64,000 nucleotides of DNA from Kaistella haifensis DSM 19056 (GTDB lineage: Bacteria > Bacteroidota > Bacteroidia > Flavobacteriales > Weeksellaceae), in the NCBI RefSeq assembly GCF_000735695.2, contig NZ_JASZ02000001.1, positions 172,215-236,214 on the forward strand. Reading direction: 5' to 3'. Each line of letters begins with the position of its first letter. Position 1 is the stretch's first letter. Positions 54,194 to 62,130 of this stretch are shown here, in pieces. Under the pieces are notes generated by a model, which was not told the DNA's origin, did no database searches, and was given only the letters and a program-made list of their open reading frames with translations. A program made the translations under genes and the position numbers.

Positions 54194-54652
54194 ATGAATT
54201 TTCTTCGAAACACTTTTGCGGTTATTATTGGGCTTGCTGTAGCTGCACTCATCATTACTTTGGGAATAAGACTCAATTCCTCGTGGATTACTTATGAAGA
54301 TTTCACACCTTTTAAGCGCTGGGAAACCTTGCTGAAATCAGTGGAACATAAACCTTATTTCTTTGTCGCATTGCTGATTTCCTCGGGAATTGCTGCTACG
54401 GTTGGTGGAGTTGTTACTGCGATTGTAGTGAAGTATGCAAAAGTGGCTTATGCAATTTTGATTGGGTTCATCTTGCTATTTATTGCGATGCTCGATATTA
54501 TTATTTTCCCTTATCATCCTACTTTTTATAAAATCCTTATTTTCCTCACTTTTTTTCCGTTTGCATGGATCGGCGGGAAGATTACCGAGGTCATTTATGA
54601 AAGAAAGAAGAAAAATACAAGAAAAATACAGCACAAAAAAAACGCAACTTAA
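54194..54652 (+). CDS. four-helix membrane protein, unknown function
   Basis: The 152-residue protein has predicted transmembrane helices at about 8-26 (FAVIIGLAVAALIITLGIRL), 55-78 (YFFVALLISSGIAATVGGVV), 87-108 and 112-130, and a Lys/Arg-rich C-terminus (YERKKKNTRKIQHKKNAT). It starts immediately after the ridA stop. The TAA lies in the loop of a strong terminator, so the last codons are part of the hairpin. No recognised family. Confidence 0.75.
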   Translation: MNFLRNTFAVIIGLAVAALIITLGIRLNSSWITYEDFTPFKRWETLLKSVEHKPYFFVALLISSGIAATVGGVVTAIVVKYAKVAYAILIGFILLFIAMLDIIIFPYHPTFYKILIFLTFFPFAWIGGKITEVIYERKKKNTRKIQHKKNAT

Positions 54653-54668
54653 TGAGTTGCGTTTTTTG
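54634..54668. terminator. bidirectional terminator at the end of the ridA operon and htrA
   Basis: AAAAAACGCAACT and AGTTGCGTTTTTT pair perfectly around TAATG, with T runs on both strands. It serves the plus-strand operon and the convergent htrA gene. Confidence 0.85.
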
Positions 54669-54685
54669 TTTTATTTAAATTTCAT

Positions 54686-56200
54686 TTAAGGCATTTTGAA
54701 ACCTCTTGTGGTAATTCTTCCGTATTCATCAACATATTTTACCTGAACGTTTCCGGTGTAACCCTGAAGAATTTTTTCAATATCTTTTTGGGAATTGACA
54801 GGTTTTCCATTTATTTCGATGACAATGTAATTATCAACAATTCCAATTTTGGACATTTCGCTTCCTTCCACTACATTTTTCGCTACAACACCACTAGTCA
54901 GTCCGTAATCAGTTTTGAAACGTTCGCTTAAAGGTTCAAACTCTGCACCAATTTTTTCAGTAACACTCAAGTCCGCTTTGCTTCTGAATGATGTTCCGCC
55001 TTTTTCATCCCTTAAAGTTACATTCACGGTATTTGTTCTGCCGTTTCTTAAATAAGTTACTGCAACTTTATCACCCGGTCTTTTGCTTCCAACTGCGAAA
55101 GAGAGATCGTAATAATTAGAGACCGCTGTTTCATCAACTTTAGTAATAATATCTCCAGGTCGTAACCCAGCAGCTTCAGCTCCGCCTTTATCTACGACTT
55201 CGATCAGATAAACACCATCGCCGGATTTAATGTTGGTTTTGTTTTGTTGGTTATAAATTGAAACCTGACGTGTGTCTGACAAATCCAATGATTTTACACC
55301 AAGGAATCCACGTTGCACCAATCCGAATTTCTTAATATCTTCAACAACTTTTCTAGCAAGGTTAGCCGGAACTGCGAAACCATAACCTTCATAGTATCCT
55401 GTTTTTGATGAGATTGCCGAGTTGATACCGATCAATTCACCATTCGGATTTACCAGCGCACCTCCGGAGTTTCCGGGATTAATCGCTGCATCAGTTTGGA
55501 TAAAACTTTCGATCGGTGTTCTGGACTGCTGGCTCAAAAGATCAATACTTCTTCCTTTTGCAGAAACAATACCCGCAGTTACCGTAGAATTCAGACCCAT
55601 CGGATTTCCGACTGCCAAAACCCACTGCCCAACTTCCACATTATCAGAATTGGCAAAATTAAGGTAAGGCAGTCCTTTTTCCTCAATTTTTAAAAGCGCA
55701 ATATCTGTAGTCGGGTCGGTTCCTACCAAATTAGCGACGTACGATTTTTTGTTAGAAAGCACCACCTCAAGTTTACTCGCTCCTGCTACTACATGGTTGT
55801 TTGAAATGATATAACCGTCAGGGGAAATAATAACTCCGGAACCCATTCCCGAAGGCATGTCTTTCGGTGCCTGCTGCTGTTTTGGCTGTCCGCCAAAGGG
55901 ATTGCCGAAGAACTGATCAAACAAATCCTGTTCGCTTCGTTGAGACGTTCTGTTTGAGTAATTTTTAATACTAACTACCGCCGGAACAGTCATTTTAGAC
56001 GCTTTCACAAAGTCGTCACCAACGCCGGTCATATTAAATGATGCGTATTTGGCATCATTGTTTTTGGGTGCAAAATAGGAAAACTCGGAATCGGAATTTT
56101 TATCACTGAAATAGTGAATTGCTCCAAAGGTGGTAGCCCCGGAAATTACACCTACAAAGGTGTAAGGAATCAGTTTTTTTAATGTATTATTTATGTCCAT
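54686..56200 (-). CDS. HtrA/DegP-family serine protease with two PDZ domains
   Basis: This 504-residue periplasmic quality-control protease is membrane-anchored by an N-terminal helix (about 11-28, YTFVGVISGATTFGAIHYF). The trypsin-like domain has the triad in SNNHVVAGAS (His), DPTTDIALLKI (Asp) and INPGNSGGALVN (Ser). PDZ1 (about 290-390) has GDGVYLIEVVDKGGAEAAGL and PDZ2 (about 415-500) GVVAKNVVEGSEMSKIGIVD. A Gln-rich insert (FGNPFGGQPKQQQAPKDMPS) lies in the LA loop. A -7 box TAAATTTG (56232-56239, minus strand) precedes it. Confidence 0.95.
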   Translation of the reverse strand: MDINNTLKKLIPYTFVGVISGATTFGAIHYFSDKNSDSEFSYFAPKNNDAKYASFNMTGVGDDFVKASKMTVPAVVSIKNYSNRTSQRSEQDLFDQFFGNPFGGQPKQQQAPKDMPSGMGSGVIISPDGYIISNNHVVAGASKLEVVLSNKKSYVANLVGTDPTTDIALLKIEEKGLPYLNFANSDNVEVGQWVLAVGNPMGLNSTVTAGIVSAKGRSIDLLSQQSRTPIESFIQTDAAINPGNSGGALVNPNGELIGINSAISSKTGYYEGYGFAVPANLARKVVEDIKKFGLVQRGFLGVKSLDLSDTRQVSIYNQQNKTNIKSGDGVYLIEVVDKGGAEAAGLRPGDIITKVDETAVSNYYDLSFAVGSKRPGDKVAVTYLRNGRTNTVNVTLRDEKGGTSFRSKADLSVTEKIGAEFEPLSERFKTDYGLTSGVVAKNVVEGSEMSKIGIVDNYIVIEINGKPVNSQKDIEKILQGYTGNVQVKYVDEYGRITTRGFKMP

Positions 56201-56499
56201 AATCTATTAACTAAATTTATTTTTTGTAGTTCAAATTTAATACTAAATGAGTATTATTTAAAAATGCTTTGTTTCAACTTTAACGAAAAATTAACAAGAA
56301 TTATAAAATTTTAATGATAATCCTCTCTATAGCGATAAATTTAAGCAAAATTATACCAATCAATTGATAAATAACTCATCAGGATTTATTGTCATAAAAT
56401 CAATAAAATCATCTGCCAAATCGTCATCAAACCCAAATTACGGAAAAATTTCTCCACCTCAATTGCTTTGTTTAAATTTGTTACCATCACTATTTTTTT
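56201..56499. promoter_or_regulatory. divergent promoter region between htrA and the amidinotransferase genes
   Basis: TAAATTTG occurs on the minus strand at 56232-56239 (toward htrA, leader about 28 nt) and on the plus strand at 56473-56480 (toward the gene at 56500, leader about 16 nt). No clear -33 boxes, palindromes or ORFs are visible in the AT-rich middle (about 56260-56460). Confidence 0.45.
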
Positions 56500-57414
56500 A
56501 TGAAACTTAAAATTACCAACGAAACATCGAAACTAAAATCCGTTGTACTTGGCTTGCCAAATTCTATGGGTCCGGCCCATTCTTTAGAAGACAGCTATGA
56601 TGCAAAATCCTATCATTCCTTACAAAACGGGATTTATCCTCAGGAAAAAGATATCGTCGATGAGATGACTGCCTTCGAAAAAGTTTTGAAAAAACACGAT
56701 GTGGAGGTCTACAGACCGCACCTTATTGAGAACTATAATCAGGTTTTTGCGCGCGATGTCGCTTTCGTGATTGATGATAAAATGATTATTTCAAACATCA
56801 TTCAGGATAGATATGACGAGCAGGATGCCTACCGAAAAATCTTTGCCCGGGTCGGCTGGAAAAAAATTATCAATTTACCCGACAGTGCTCATATTGAAGG
56901 TGGTGATGTAATTGTATGTAACGATTTCCTGTTCATCGGGACTTGTTTTTCCGAAGATTACCGCAGTTTCAAAACCGCGAGAACAAATGAATATGCGATT
57001 GAAATCCTGAAAGAATATTTTCCGAAGAAAAGAATTATCGACCTGGAACTGAAAAAAAACGACACCAATCCTTTTGAAGGAATTTTACATTTGGATTGCA
57101 CGTTCAATCCGGTTGGGAAAGACAAATGCATTATTTACAAAGACGGATTTGTGGACGAAAGCGATTACCGACTTCTAATCGATATTTTCGGGGAAGAAAA
57201 TTGCTTTCATGTGACGCAACAAGAAATGTTCGAAATGAATCCTAATATTTTCTCGATTTCACCGGAAATTGTAGTTTCTGATGAGCGTTTTACCCGTCTG
57301 AACAGCCATCTTCGCAAAGAATGGGGAATGACGGTTGAGGAAATCCCATACCATGAAATTTCGAAAATGGGCGGGCTACTCAGATGTTCCACATTGCCAT
57401 TAGTAAGAGAATAA
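56500..57414 (+). CDS. amidinotransferase/dimethylargininase-fold hydrolase
   Basis: The 304-residue beta/alpha-propeller enzyme acts on guanidino compounds such as arginine, N-methylarginine or citrulline. Motifs are VFARDVAFVIDDKMIISN (FxRD), HIEGGDVIVCNDFLFIGT (EGGD), LHLDCTFNPVGKDKCIIY with the catalytic His, and C-terminal Cys in MGGLLRCSTLPLVRE. It is DDAH-like rather than a classic arginine deiminase. It lies 30 nt upstream of ctlX in the same direction, pointing to one arginine/citrulline degradation unit. Confidence 0.88.
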   Translation: MKLKITNETSKLKSVVLGLPNSMGPAHSLEDSYDAKSYHSLQNGIYPQEKDIVDEMTAFEKVLKKHDVEVYRPHLIENYNQVFARDVAFVIDDKMIISNIIQDRYDEQDAYRKIFARVGWKKIINLPDSAHIEGGDVIVCNDFLFIGTCFSEDYRSFKTARTNEYAIEILKEYFPKKRIIDLELKKNDTNPFEGILHLDCTFNPVGKDKCIIYKDGFVDESDYRLLIDIFGEENCFHVTQQEMFEMNPNIFSISPEIVVSDERFTRLNSHLRKEWGMTVEEIPYHEISKMGGLLRCSTLPLVRE

Positions 57415-57444
57415 ATTTCTTTTTAGATTCAAATTATTTAAAAA

Positions 57445-58446
57445 ATGCAGACAACAAACACCGTGCTCATGATTGAGCCAGTTGCATTCGGATACAATGC
57501 CCAAACTGCGGAAAACAACTATTTCCAAGTGGAGCAAAAAGGTGCCAATACGCAAAGTAAAGCTCTCGTTGAGTTCAATAATTTTGTAGAAAAACTTCGA
57601 AATAAAGGCATCAATGTGATTGCCGTGAAAGATACTTTGGAACCATACACTCCGGATTCCATTTTCCCGAACAATTGGGTGAGTTTCCACAAAGACGGAA
57701 AGGTAGTTTTGTACCCGATGTTTGCTCCAAACCGACGAGCAGAACGCCGAATGGATATTTTGGAAATCCTTAAAAACAATGGTTTCGAAATCACGGAAAT
57801 CGATGATTTTACCGCTTCTGAAAATGAAAATAAATTTTTGGAAGGAACAGGAAGCATGATTTTCGATCACGACAATAAAATTGCTTATGGCTCAGTTTCT
57901 CTTCGTTTGGATGAAGAACTTTTCAAAGAATTCTGCGCAAAATATGGTTTTACGCCGATTGTTTTTCATTCTTATCAAAATGCGGGCGACGATAGATTAC
58001 CGATTTACCACACCAATGTGATGATGTGCGTTGCTGATCAGTTTGTGGTAATTTGCCTCGATTGTATCGATGATGAATTGGAACGCGAAAAAGTTCAAGA
58101 AGTCATCAAATCCAGCGGAAAAGAAATCATCGAAATTTCTGAAGATCAATTACAACAATTCGCTGGAAATATGCTTCAGATACAAAATTCCGAAGGAAAA
58201 AAATTCTTGGTAATGAGCCAAACTGCTTATCAATCTTTGAATCCGGAACAAATAAATTCCATCGAAAAATATTGTGAAATCATTTATTCGGACCTCAATA
58301 CCATCGAAGTAAACGGCGGCGGAAGCGCAAGATGCATGTTGGCGGAAGTTTTTTTTGCCGAAATCTTCATCTTAAATTTCTTAAAAGAAAATACATTAAT
58401 TCAAATTAAAACCAAAAATCACCGAAAATTTTCGGTGATTTTTTAG
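57445..58446 (+). CDS. ctlX: citrulline utilization hydrolase CtlX (3' end frameshifted)
   Basis: CtlX-type amidinohydrolases act on citrulline. The 333-residue frame has MIEPVAFGYNAQTAENNYFQ, PDSIFPNNWVSFHKDGKVVL, APNRRAERR, EGTGSMIFDH, YHTNVMMCVADQFVV with the His, and the catalytic Cys in EVNGGGSARCMLAEVF. After VF the frame goes wrong. With one T fewer in the T8 run at 58349-58356 it would read FLPKSSS and stop at 58375, the expected family C-terminus. Instead 22 codons run through the downstream terminator hairpin. The active site is intact, so the protein may still work. Confidence 0.88.
   Translation: MQTTNTVLMIEPVAFGYNAQTAENNYFQVEQKGANTQSKALVEFNNFVEKLRNKGINVIAVKDTLEPYTPDSIFPNNWVSFHKDGKVVLYPMFAPNRRAERRMDILEILKNNGFEITEIDDFTASENENKFLEGTGSMIFDHDNKIAYGSVSLRLDEELFKEFCAKYGFTPIVFHSYQNAGDDRLPIYHTNVMMCVADQFVVICLDCIDDELEREKVQEVIKSSGKEIIEISEDQLQQFAGNMLQIQNSEGKKFLVMSQTAYQSLNPEQINSIEKYCEIIYSDLNTIEVNGGGSARCMLAEVFFAEIFILNFLKENTLIQIKTKNHRKFSVIF
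58414..58444. terminator. bidirectional terminator between ctlX and the TonB-type receptor gene
   Basis: AAAATCACCGAAAA (58415-58428) and TTTTCGGTGATTTT (58429-58442) are perfectly complementary, with T runs on both strands. The present ctlX frame reads through it, which is itself a sign of the frameshift upstream. Confidence 0.88.
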
Positions 58447-58474
58447 TTAAATGAAAAAATAAATGTTCTGAAAA

Positions 58475-60670
58475 TTATCCTCCGGTTCTTTTTCGGATTT
58501 CGTCGTTTGCGTTTTGAGATTTTCGGATTTTTTGCAATTTTTGGTTTCCGAAATTATAAGTTGCTGTGAAAGTTACTTGTCTATTGTACTGGTTTTGCTT
58601 CACGATATTGTAATATCCGTTGTCTTGTCTGCTGTCAATATCTACTTTATTCTGTCCTAAAATATCGCTGCCTTCTAAGAGAAATGTCCAATCTTTCCAG
58701 ATTTTTTTCAGGGAAAGATCTAAACTTTGTAAAGCGCCCAATTTTCCAAACTCGATTTCCTGCGAGGTTAAATAAAAATATTTAAGTCCGAAATACCAAT
58801 CTTTTTTAGAAGAAAGCCGAATATCGTTGTTGAATTGTACTAAGCCAAAAGTCGTTTTTTTATCTAAAACAAAAGCTGGAAAAACATCTCCGGTGATCGG
58901 ATCTGTGTTTACAATTCCATTGAAAATATTATGATTCACGGTTGCTGTATAATTGGCATTCCAAATTCCTTTGAAAAACATTTTTTGCATTCCAACAGTT
59001 AAACCAAACTCTTGTTTATCGCCATAATTGGTTCGGATATATCGCAATTCGGTAACGCCATCCATTTTTCTTTGGAGTGGAATCTGTTCCGAAACATCGG
59101 TAATATAGCTATGATTCAAAACCACAAAATAGGAGTTTTTCAACATATAATTCAACTCTTGGTTATAGTAAGTTGAAGCCTTCATGAAAGGATTATTCTG
59201 CACATAATTATTTTCTGTAAGATACATTCTCGTCGGATTCAATTGCCAGAAAGATGGCCACCTTATTCGACTAGAAAAGGCATAAGAAAGATTATTGTCT
59301 TTATTAATGGCATAATTTACAGAAAGATAAGGCAAGAAACTATTGTAATTTCTGTCGAAACTTTGATCTTTAGCAAGAACTTCGCCGTTGCTTTTGGTCA
59401 TTTCAAGTCGGGATCCTATTTTTCCGGATAATTTTTCGCTAAAGCTTTTTTCCAAAGTCGCATAAAAACCAATGATGTTTTCATGATAAACAAAATGATT
59501 AGATTGTTCCGCATCTATCCCGGTTGGTGGAATAATACTTTCTAAAGTAGTGTCGTTATCGGTTTTTGTTTTATTGAAACTTCCTCCGAAGGAAAGTGTG
59601 GTTTCTTTTTTGAATTTTTGAATATAATCCGCCATAAATCCATAATTATTAATGATTTGTGGAGTTATTTGCTGAAATTTTCGCGAAATATTTTGAGTAT
59701 CGAAATCGGTCGTCACATTCACGCTTTCCTGATTTCTATGATAAGTAAGATACGCAGAATTTAACATTAATTTACTGCCCAAATCATCGGTTTTCCATTC
59801 ATAATTCAAATTAAATGAATGATTTTTAGTACGAGAATCTTCAACATTATTGGTGGTTGTTCTGCGAATAGTGTTTTCTATAAGATCCTTTCCTTCATTA
59901 TATAAATCTGAAATAGAATTTAAACTCCAATTAAACCGATTATTGTAAGAAAAACCCAAATTTTGTTTTGCTGAAATTTCGTAATCCAAATTAATATAAC
60001 CGCCAAGATTCAAATTAGGATCAGTAATTGTTCCTTTGGTGGTTTGTGCGAAGGTATTGTCACCATTTGCTAGTTGATAATATTGTCTTTGTGTCCAGCT
60101 TCCAAAATTCAAATTCCCGCTTCCGGCCAATTTTCCTTTTCTGAAATTAACTGAAAGTGCCGAAGAAGAATTGTTGAAATATCCTTGGTTATTTTCCATT
60201 TTCAGTGTACCGTTCACGCCATCACTCATTTTTTTCTTCATGACAATATTAATGATTCCATCATTACTTTCCACCTGAAATTCGCTAGAAGGAACTGTGA
60301 TCACTTCAATTTTCGAAATATCTTCCGACGGTGTGGATTTCAACATTGCGATGATCGCTTCCGCATCCATATTGCTTTTTTTTCCGTTGATGAAAATCGT
60401 GGCGTTGTTTTTTCCTAAAATTTTCAAAGTTTTTTCGTCGGTAGAGGAAACCATTGGAGTGTCTTTCAAAAGATCAAACGAGTTGGTTCCTTTTGCGATT
60501 GGCGAATTGGCGACATCAAAAATTAATCGGTCCGATTTTTTTTGAAACACTTTTTTCGTCATCGAAATTTCTTCGATGTTCTGGGTTTTTACAGAATCTT
60601 TCTTCGGAGCTTCTTGTGCGAAAGCTACGATTCCGGAAAGGAATAAGAGGGTGATTAGTAATTTTTTCAT
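58475..60670 (-). CDS. TonB-dependent receptor-like outer-membrane beta-barrel protein
   Basis: The 731-residue protein has signal peptide MKKLLITLLFLSGIVAFAQ and a plug-like domain (about 45-150: RLIFDVANSPIAKGTNSFDL, NNATIFINGKKSNMDAEAII, EDISKIEVITVPSSEFQVES, INIVMKKKM). The barrel is of the OMP_b-brl_3 type (about 155-715). Relatives often carry an N-terminal CarboxypepD_reg-like domain, which is absent here. There is no SusD partner, so carbohydrate uptake is not implied. The substrate is unknown. Transcription starts about 134 nt upstream, an unusually long leader for this window. Confidence 0.88.
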   Translation of the reverse strand: MKKLLITLLFLSGIVAFAQEAPKKDSVKTQNIEEISMTKKVFQKKSDRLIFDVANSPIAKGTNSFDLLKDTPMVSSTDEKTLKILGKNNATIFINGKKSNMDAEAIIAMLKSTPSEDISKIEVITVPSSEFQVESNDGIINIVMKKKMSDGVNGTLKMENNQGYFNNSSSALSVNFRKGKLAGSGNLNFGSWTQRQYYQLANGDNTFAQTTKGTITDPNLNLGGYINLDYEISAKQNLGFSYNNRFNWSLNSISDLYNEGKDLIENTIRRTTTNNVEDSRTKNHSFNLNYEWKTDDLGSKLMLNSAYLTYHRNQESVNVTTDFDTQNISRKFQQITPQIINNYGFMADYIQKFKKETTLSFGGSFNKTKTDNDTTLESIIPPTGIDAEQSNHFVYHENIIGFYATLEKSFSEKLSGKIGSRLEMTKSNGEVLAKDQSFDRNYNSFLPYLSVNYAINKDNNLSYAFSSRIRWPSFWQLNPTRMYLTENNYVQNNPFMKASTYYNQELNYMLKNSYFVVLNHSYITDVSEQIPLQRKMDGVTELRYIRTNYGDKQEFGLTVGMQKMFFKGIWNANYTATVNHNIFNGIVNTDPITGDVFPAFVLDKKTTFGLVQFNNDIRLSSKKDWYFGLKYFYLTSQEIEFGKLGALQSLDLSLKKIWKDWTFLLEGSDILGQNKVDIDSRQDNGYYNIVKQNQYNRQVTFTATYNFGNQKLQKIRKSQNANDEIRKRTGG

Positions 60671-60807
60671 GGTTTTAAGTTTTTTAAAAAAGAAAAAGAA
60701 GGAAGCGGTTATTAGTTTTTGAGGTTGAAGTTGGTTTTAGTTTTAAAATTTCTTCCTTCTCTTCTTTTCTGGTTATCGTTTTTAGTTGGGTTATTAATTT
60801 TACATTG

Positions 60808-60839
60808 CAAAGATATGTCAATATTTTAGTAATATGCAA
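60808..60839 (-). promoter_or_regulatory. promoter of the TonB-type receptor gene (long leader)
   Basis: On the minus strand TTG (60837-60839), 21 nt, TATCTTTG (60808-60815), followed by CAATG. The leader to the ATG at 60670 is about 134 nt and is rich in purines and AAC/AAG triplets, with no clear hairpin. The rest of the 347-nt gap (60840-60965) is AT-rich with no feature I can support. Confidence 0.65.
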
Positions 60840-60965
60840 TACAAAGTAGTAAATAAATAAAATTTATCGATGTAACATATTGATTATCAATGTCAAAAAT
60901 TTCAATAAAATTTTAATCTCATATAATTAGACAACCAAAATGTACTATTCGTTACATTCAAACAT

Positions 60966-60988
60966 AAAAAAAAAGCAAAAAAATTGCT
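60966..60988 (-). terminator. weak terminator of the nadD-DUF3817 unit
   Basis: AGCAA (60974-60978) pairs with TTGCT (60984-60988), followed on the minus strand by about nine T. The stem is short, but the T-tract is strong. It lies about 30 nt after the DUF3817 stop. Confidence 0.4.
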
Positions 60989-61017
60989 CTTAAAATCCTT
61001 AAATTCTTAAAATCGCT

Positions 61018-61356
61018 TTATTCCCGATTAAACTGAGCCAGTTTTTTTTCAACCCAAATCGTAGCAAACGGAAAAAATGCAGAAACCAACGCAAAAACGC
61101 TATCTTCATCATCCCACTGATAAATTTTTCTCATTGGTAAAAGCATTAAAAGGTAAAGTGTAAAAAATAATCCGTGGATATTTCCGATGATAATAATGTA
61201 AATCGTGGGCAAAATTCCTTCTCGATCATAACGGATCCAAATCATCGCCGTGAAAAGAAAAAACCAGGAAACGGCTTCTAATAAACAGATTTGGTTAAAC
61301 CATTTGATGAGTTTTTGATCCGAATAACGTGAAAAATATTTTTCGATAATGTTCAT
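61018..61356 (-). CDS. DUF3817 family membrane protein
   Basis: The 112-residue protein has three predicted membrane helices. The motifs are LLEAVSWFFLFTAMIWIR (about 27-44), IYIIIIGNIHGLFFTLYLLM (H-G in the second helix) and FALVSAFFPFATIWVEKKL, the DUF3817 (YdzA-like) pattern of E-x-x-S/T, GxxHG and PFGTF/PFATI. Function is unknown; family proteins appear as integral membrane proteins in many bacteria. It lies 18 nt after nadD in the same direction. Confidence 0.85.
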   Translation of the reverse strand: MNIIEKYFSRYSDQKLIKWFNQICLLEAVSWFFLFTAMIWIRYDREGILPTIYIIIIGNIHGLFFTLYLLMLLPMRKIYQWDDEDSVFALVSAFFPFATIWVEKKLAQFNRE

Positions 61357-61374
61357 TTCTAAATTTTCTGATTT

Positions 61375-61959
61375 CTATTTATAAAAATTACTTCCATCCA
61401 AATATTCGAAAACTTCAGGTGGCAACATCGGGCGAACATTTTTCTCATTTTTTATCATATTTCTGATTTCAGTCGCGGAAAGTTCGATAATTGGCGCATT
61501 AACCATCGAAATATTTTCATGCTTCAAATATTCATTTTCTTGTTTTTCACCTGCAAAAAGTCTTGGATAAACAATGATTTGATAATTTTCAATCAACTTA
61601 TCTGCATTCTTCCATTTTGGTAAACCTTTCAAATTATCTTCTCCCATAATCAAAGCGAACGAATGATCCGGATATTTCTCTTTCAAATAGGTCAAAGTGT
61701 CGATCGTGTAACTCGGTTTGGGTAAGGAAAATTCAACATTCGATGCCCGCATTTTCGGATAATTTTTTACTGAAAGTTGTACCATATCCAATCGATTGTG
61801 ATCCTTAAGTAAAGTTTTTTTGTCTTTAAAAGGATTTTGCGGACTCACCACAAACCACAATTCCGCCATATCCGAATTTTCGAGAATATAATTTGCTAAA
61901 ATTAAATGACCAATGTGAATGGGATTAAAACTCCCGAAAAACAAACCTACTTTCTTCAT
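61375..61959 (-). CDS. nadD: nicotinate-nucleotide adenylyltransferase
   Basis: NadD adenylates nicotinate mononucleotide to NaAD in NAD synthesis. The 194-residue nucleotidyltransferase has GLFFGSFNPIHIGHLILANY (GxFxPxHxGH), LWFVVSPQNPFKDKKTLL, LPKPSYTIDTLTYLKEKYPD, FALIMGEDNLKGLPKWKNAD and ELSATEIRNMIKNEKNVRPM with the ISSTxIR-type motif. Length is normal. It is functionally linked to pncB at 14 kb but not clustered with it. Confidence 0.95.
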   Translation of the reverse strand: MKKVGLFFGSFNPIHIGHLILANYILENSDMAELWFVVSPQNPFKDKKTLLKDHNRLDMVQLSVKNYPKMRASNVEFSLPKPSYTIDTLTYLKEKYPDHSFALIMGEDNLKGLPKWKNADKLIENYQIIVYPRLFAGEKQENEYLKHENISMVNAPIIELSATEIRNMIKNEKNVRPMLPPEVFEYLDGSNFYK

Positions 61960-62130
61960 AAATGTATGGAAAAACGAGAAATTTTTTAATCCTTAAAGGT
62001 AAAGAAATAATTTATTAAGCGAAAGAAAACTAATGCTCATCACGTAAATTTCAAATATGGATTATTAAAAAAATATACTCAGAATATAATAATCTTCCGT
62101 AAATTGAGTTCCAATTGTGAAACGTTTCTC

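Noticed and set aside
58475..60670. SusC-type polysaccharide-utilisation locus
   Set aside because: There is no SusD partner, no glycoside hydrolase nearby and no CarboxypepD_reg domain at the N-terminus.
61018..61356. Involvement of DUF3817 in NAD metabolism because it follows nadD
   Set aside because: Adjacency alone does not support it; DUF3817 proteins occur in many other contexts.
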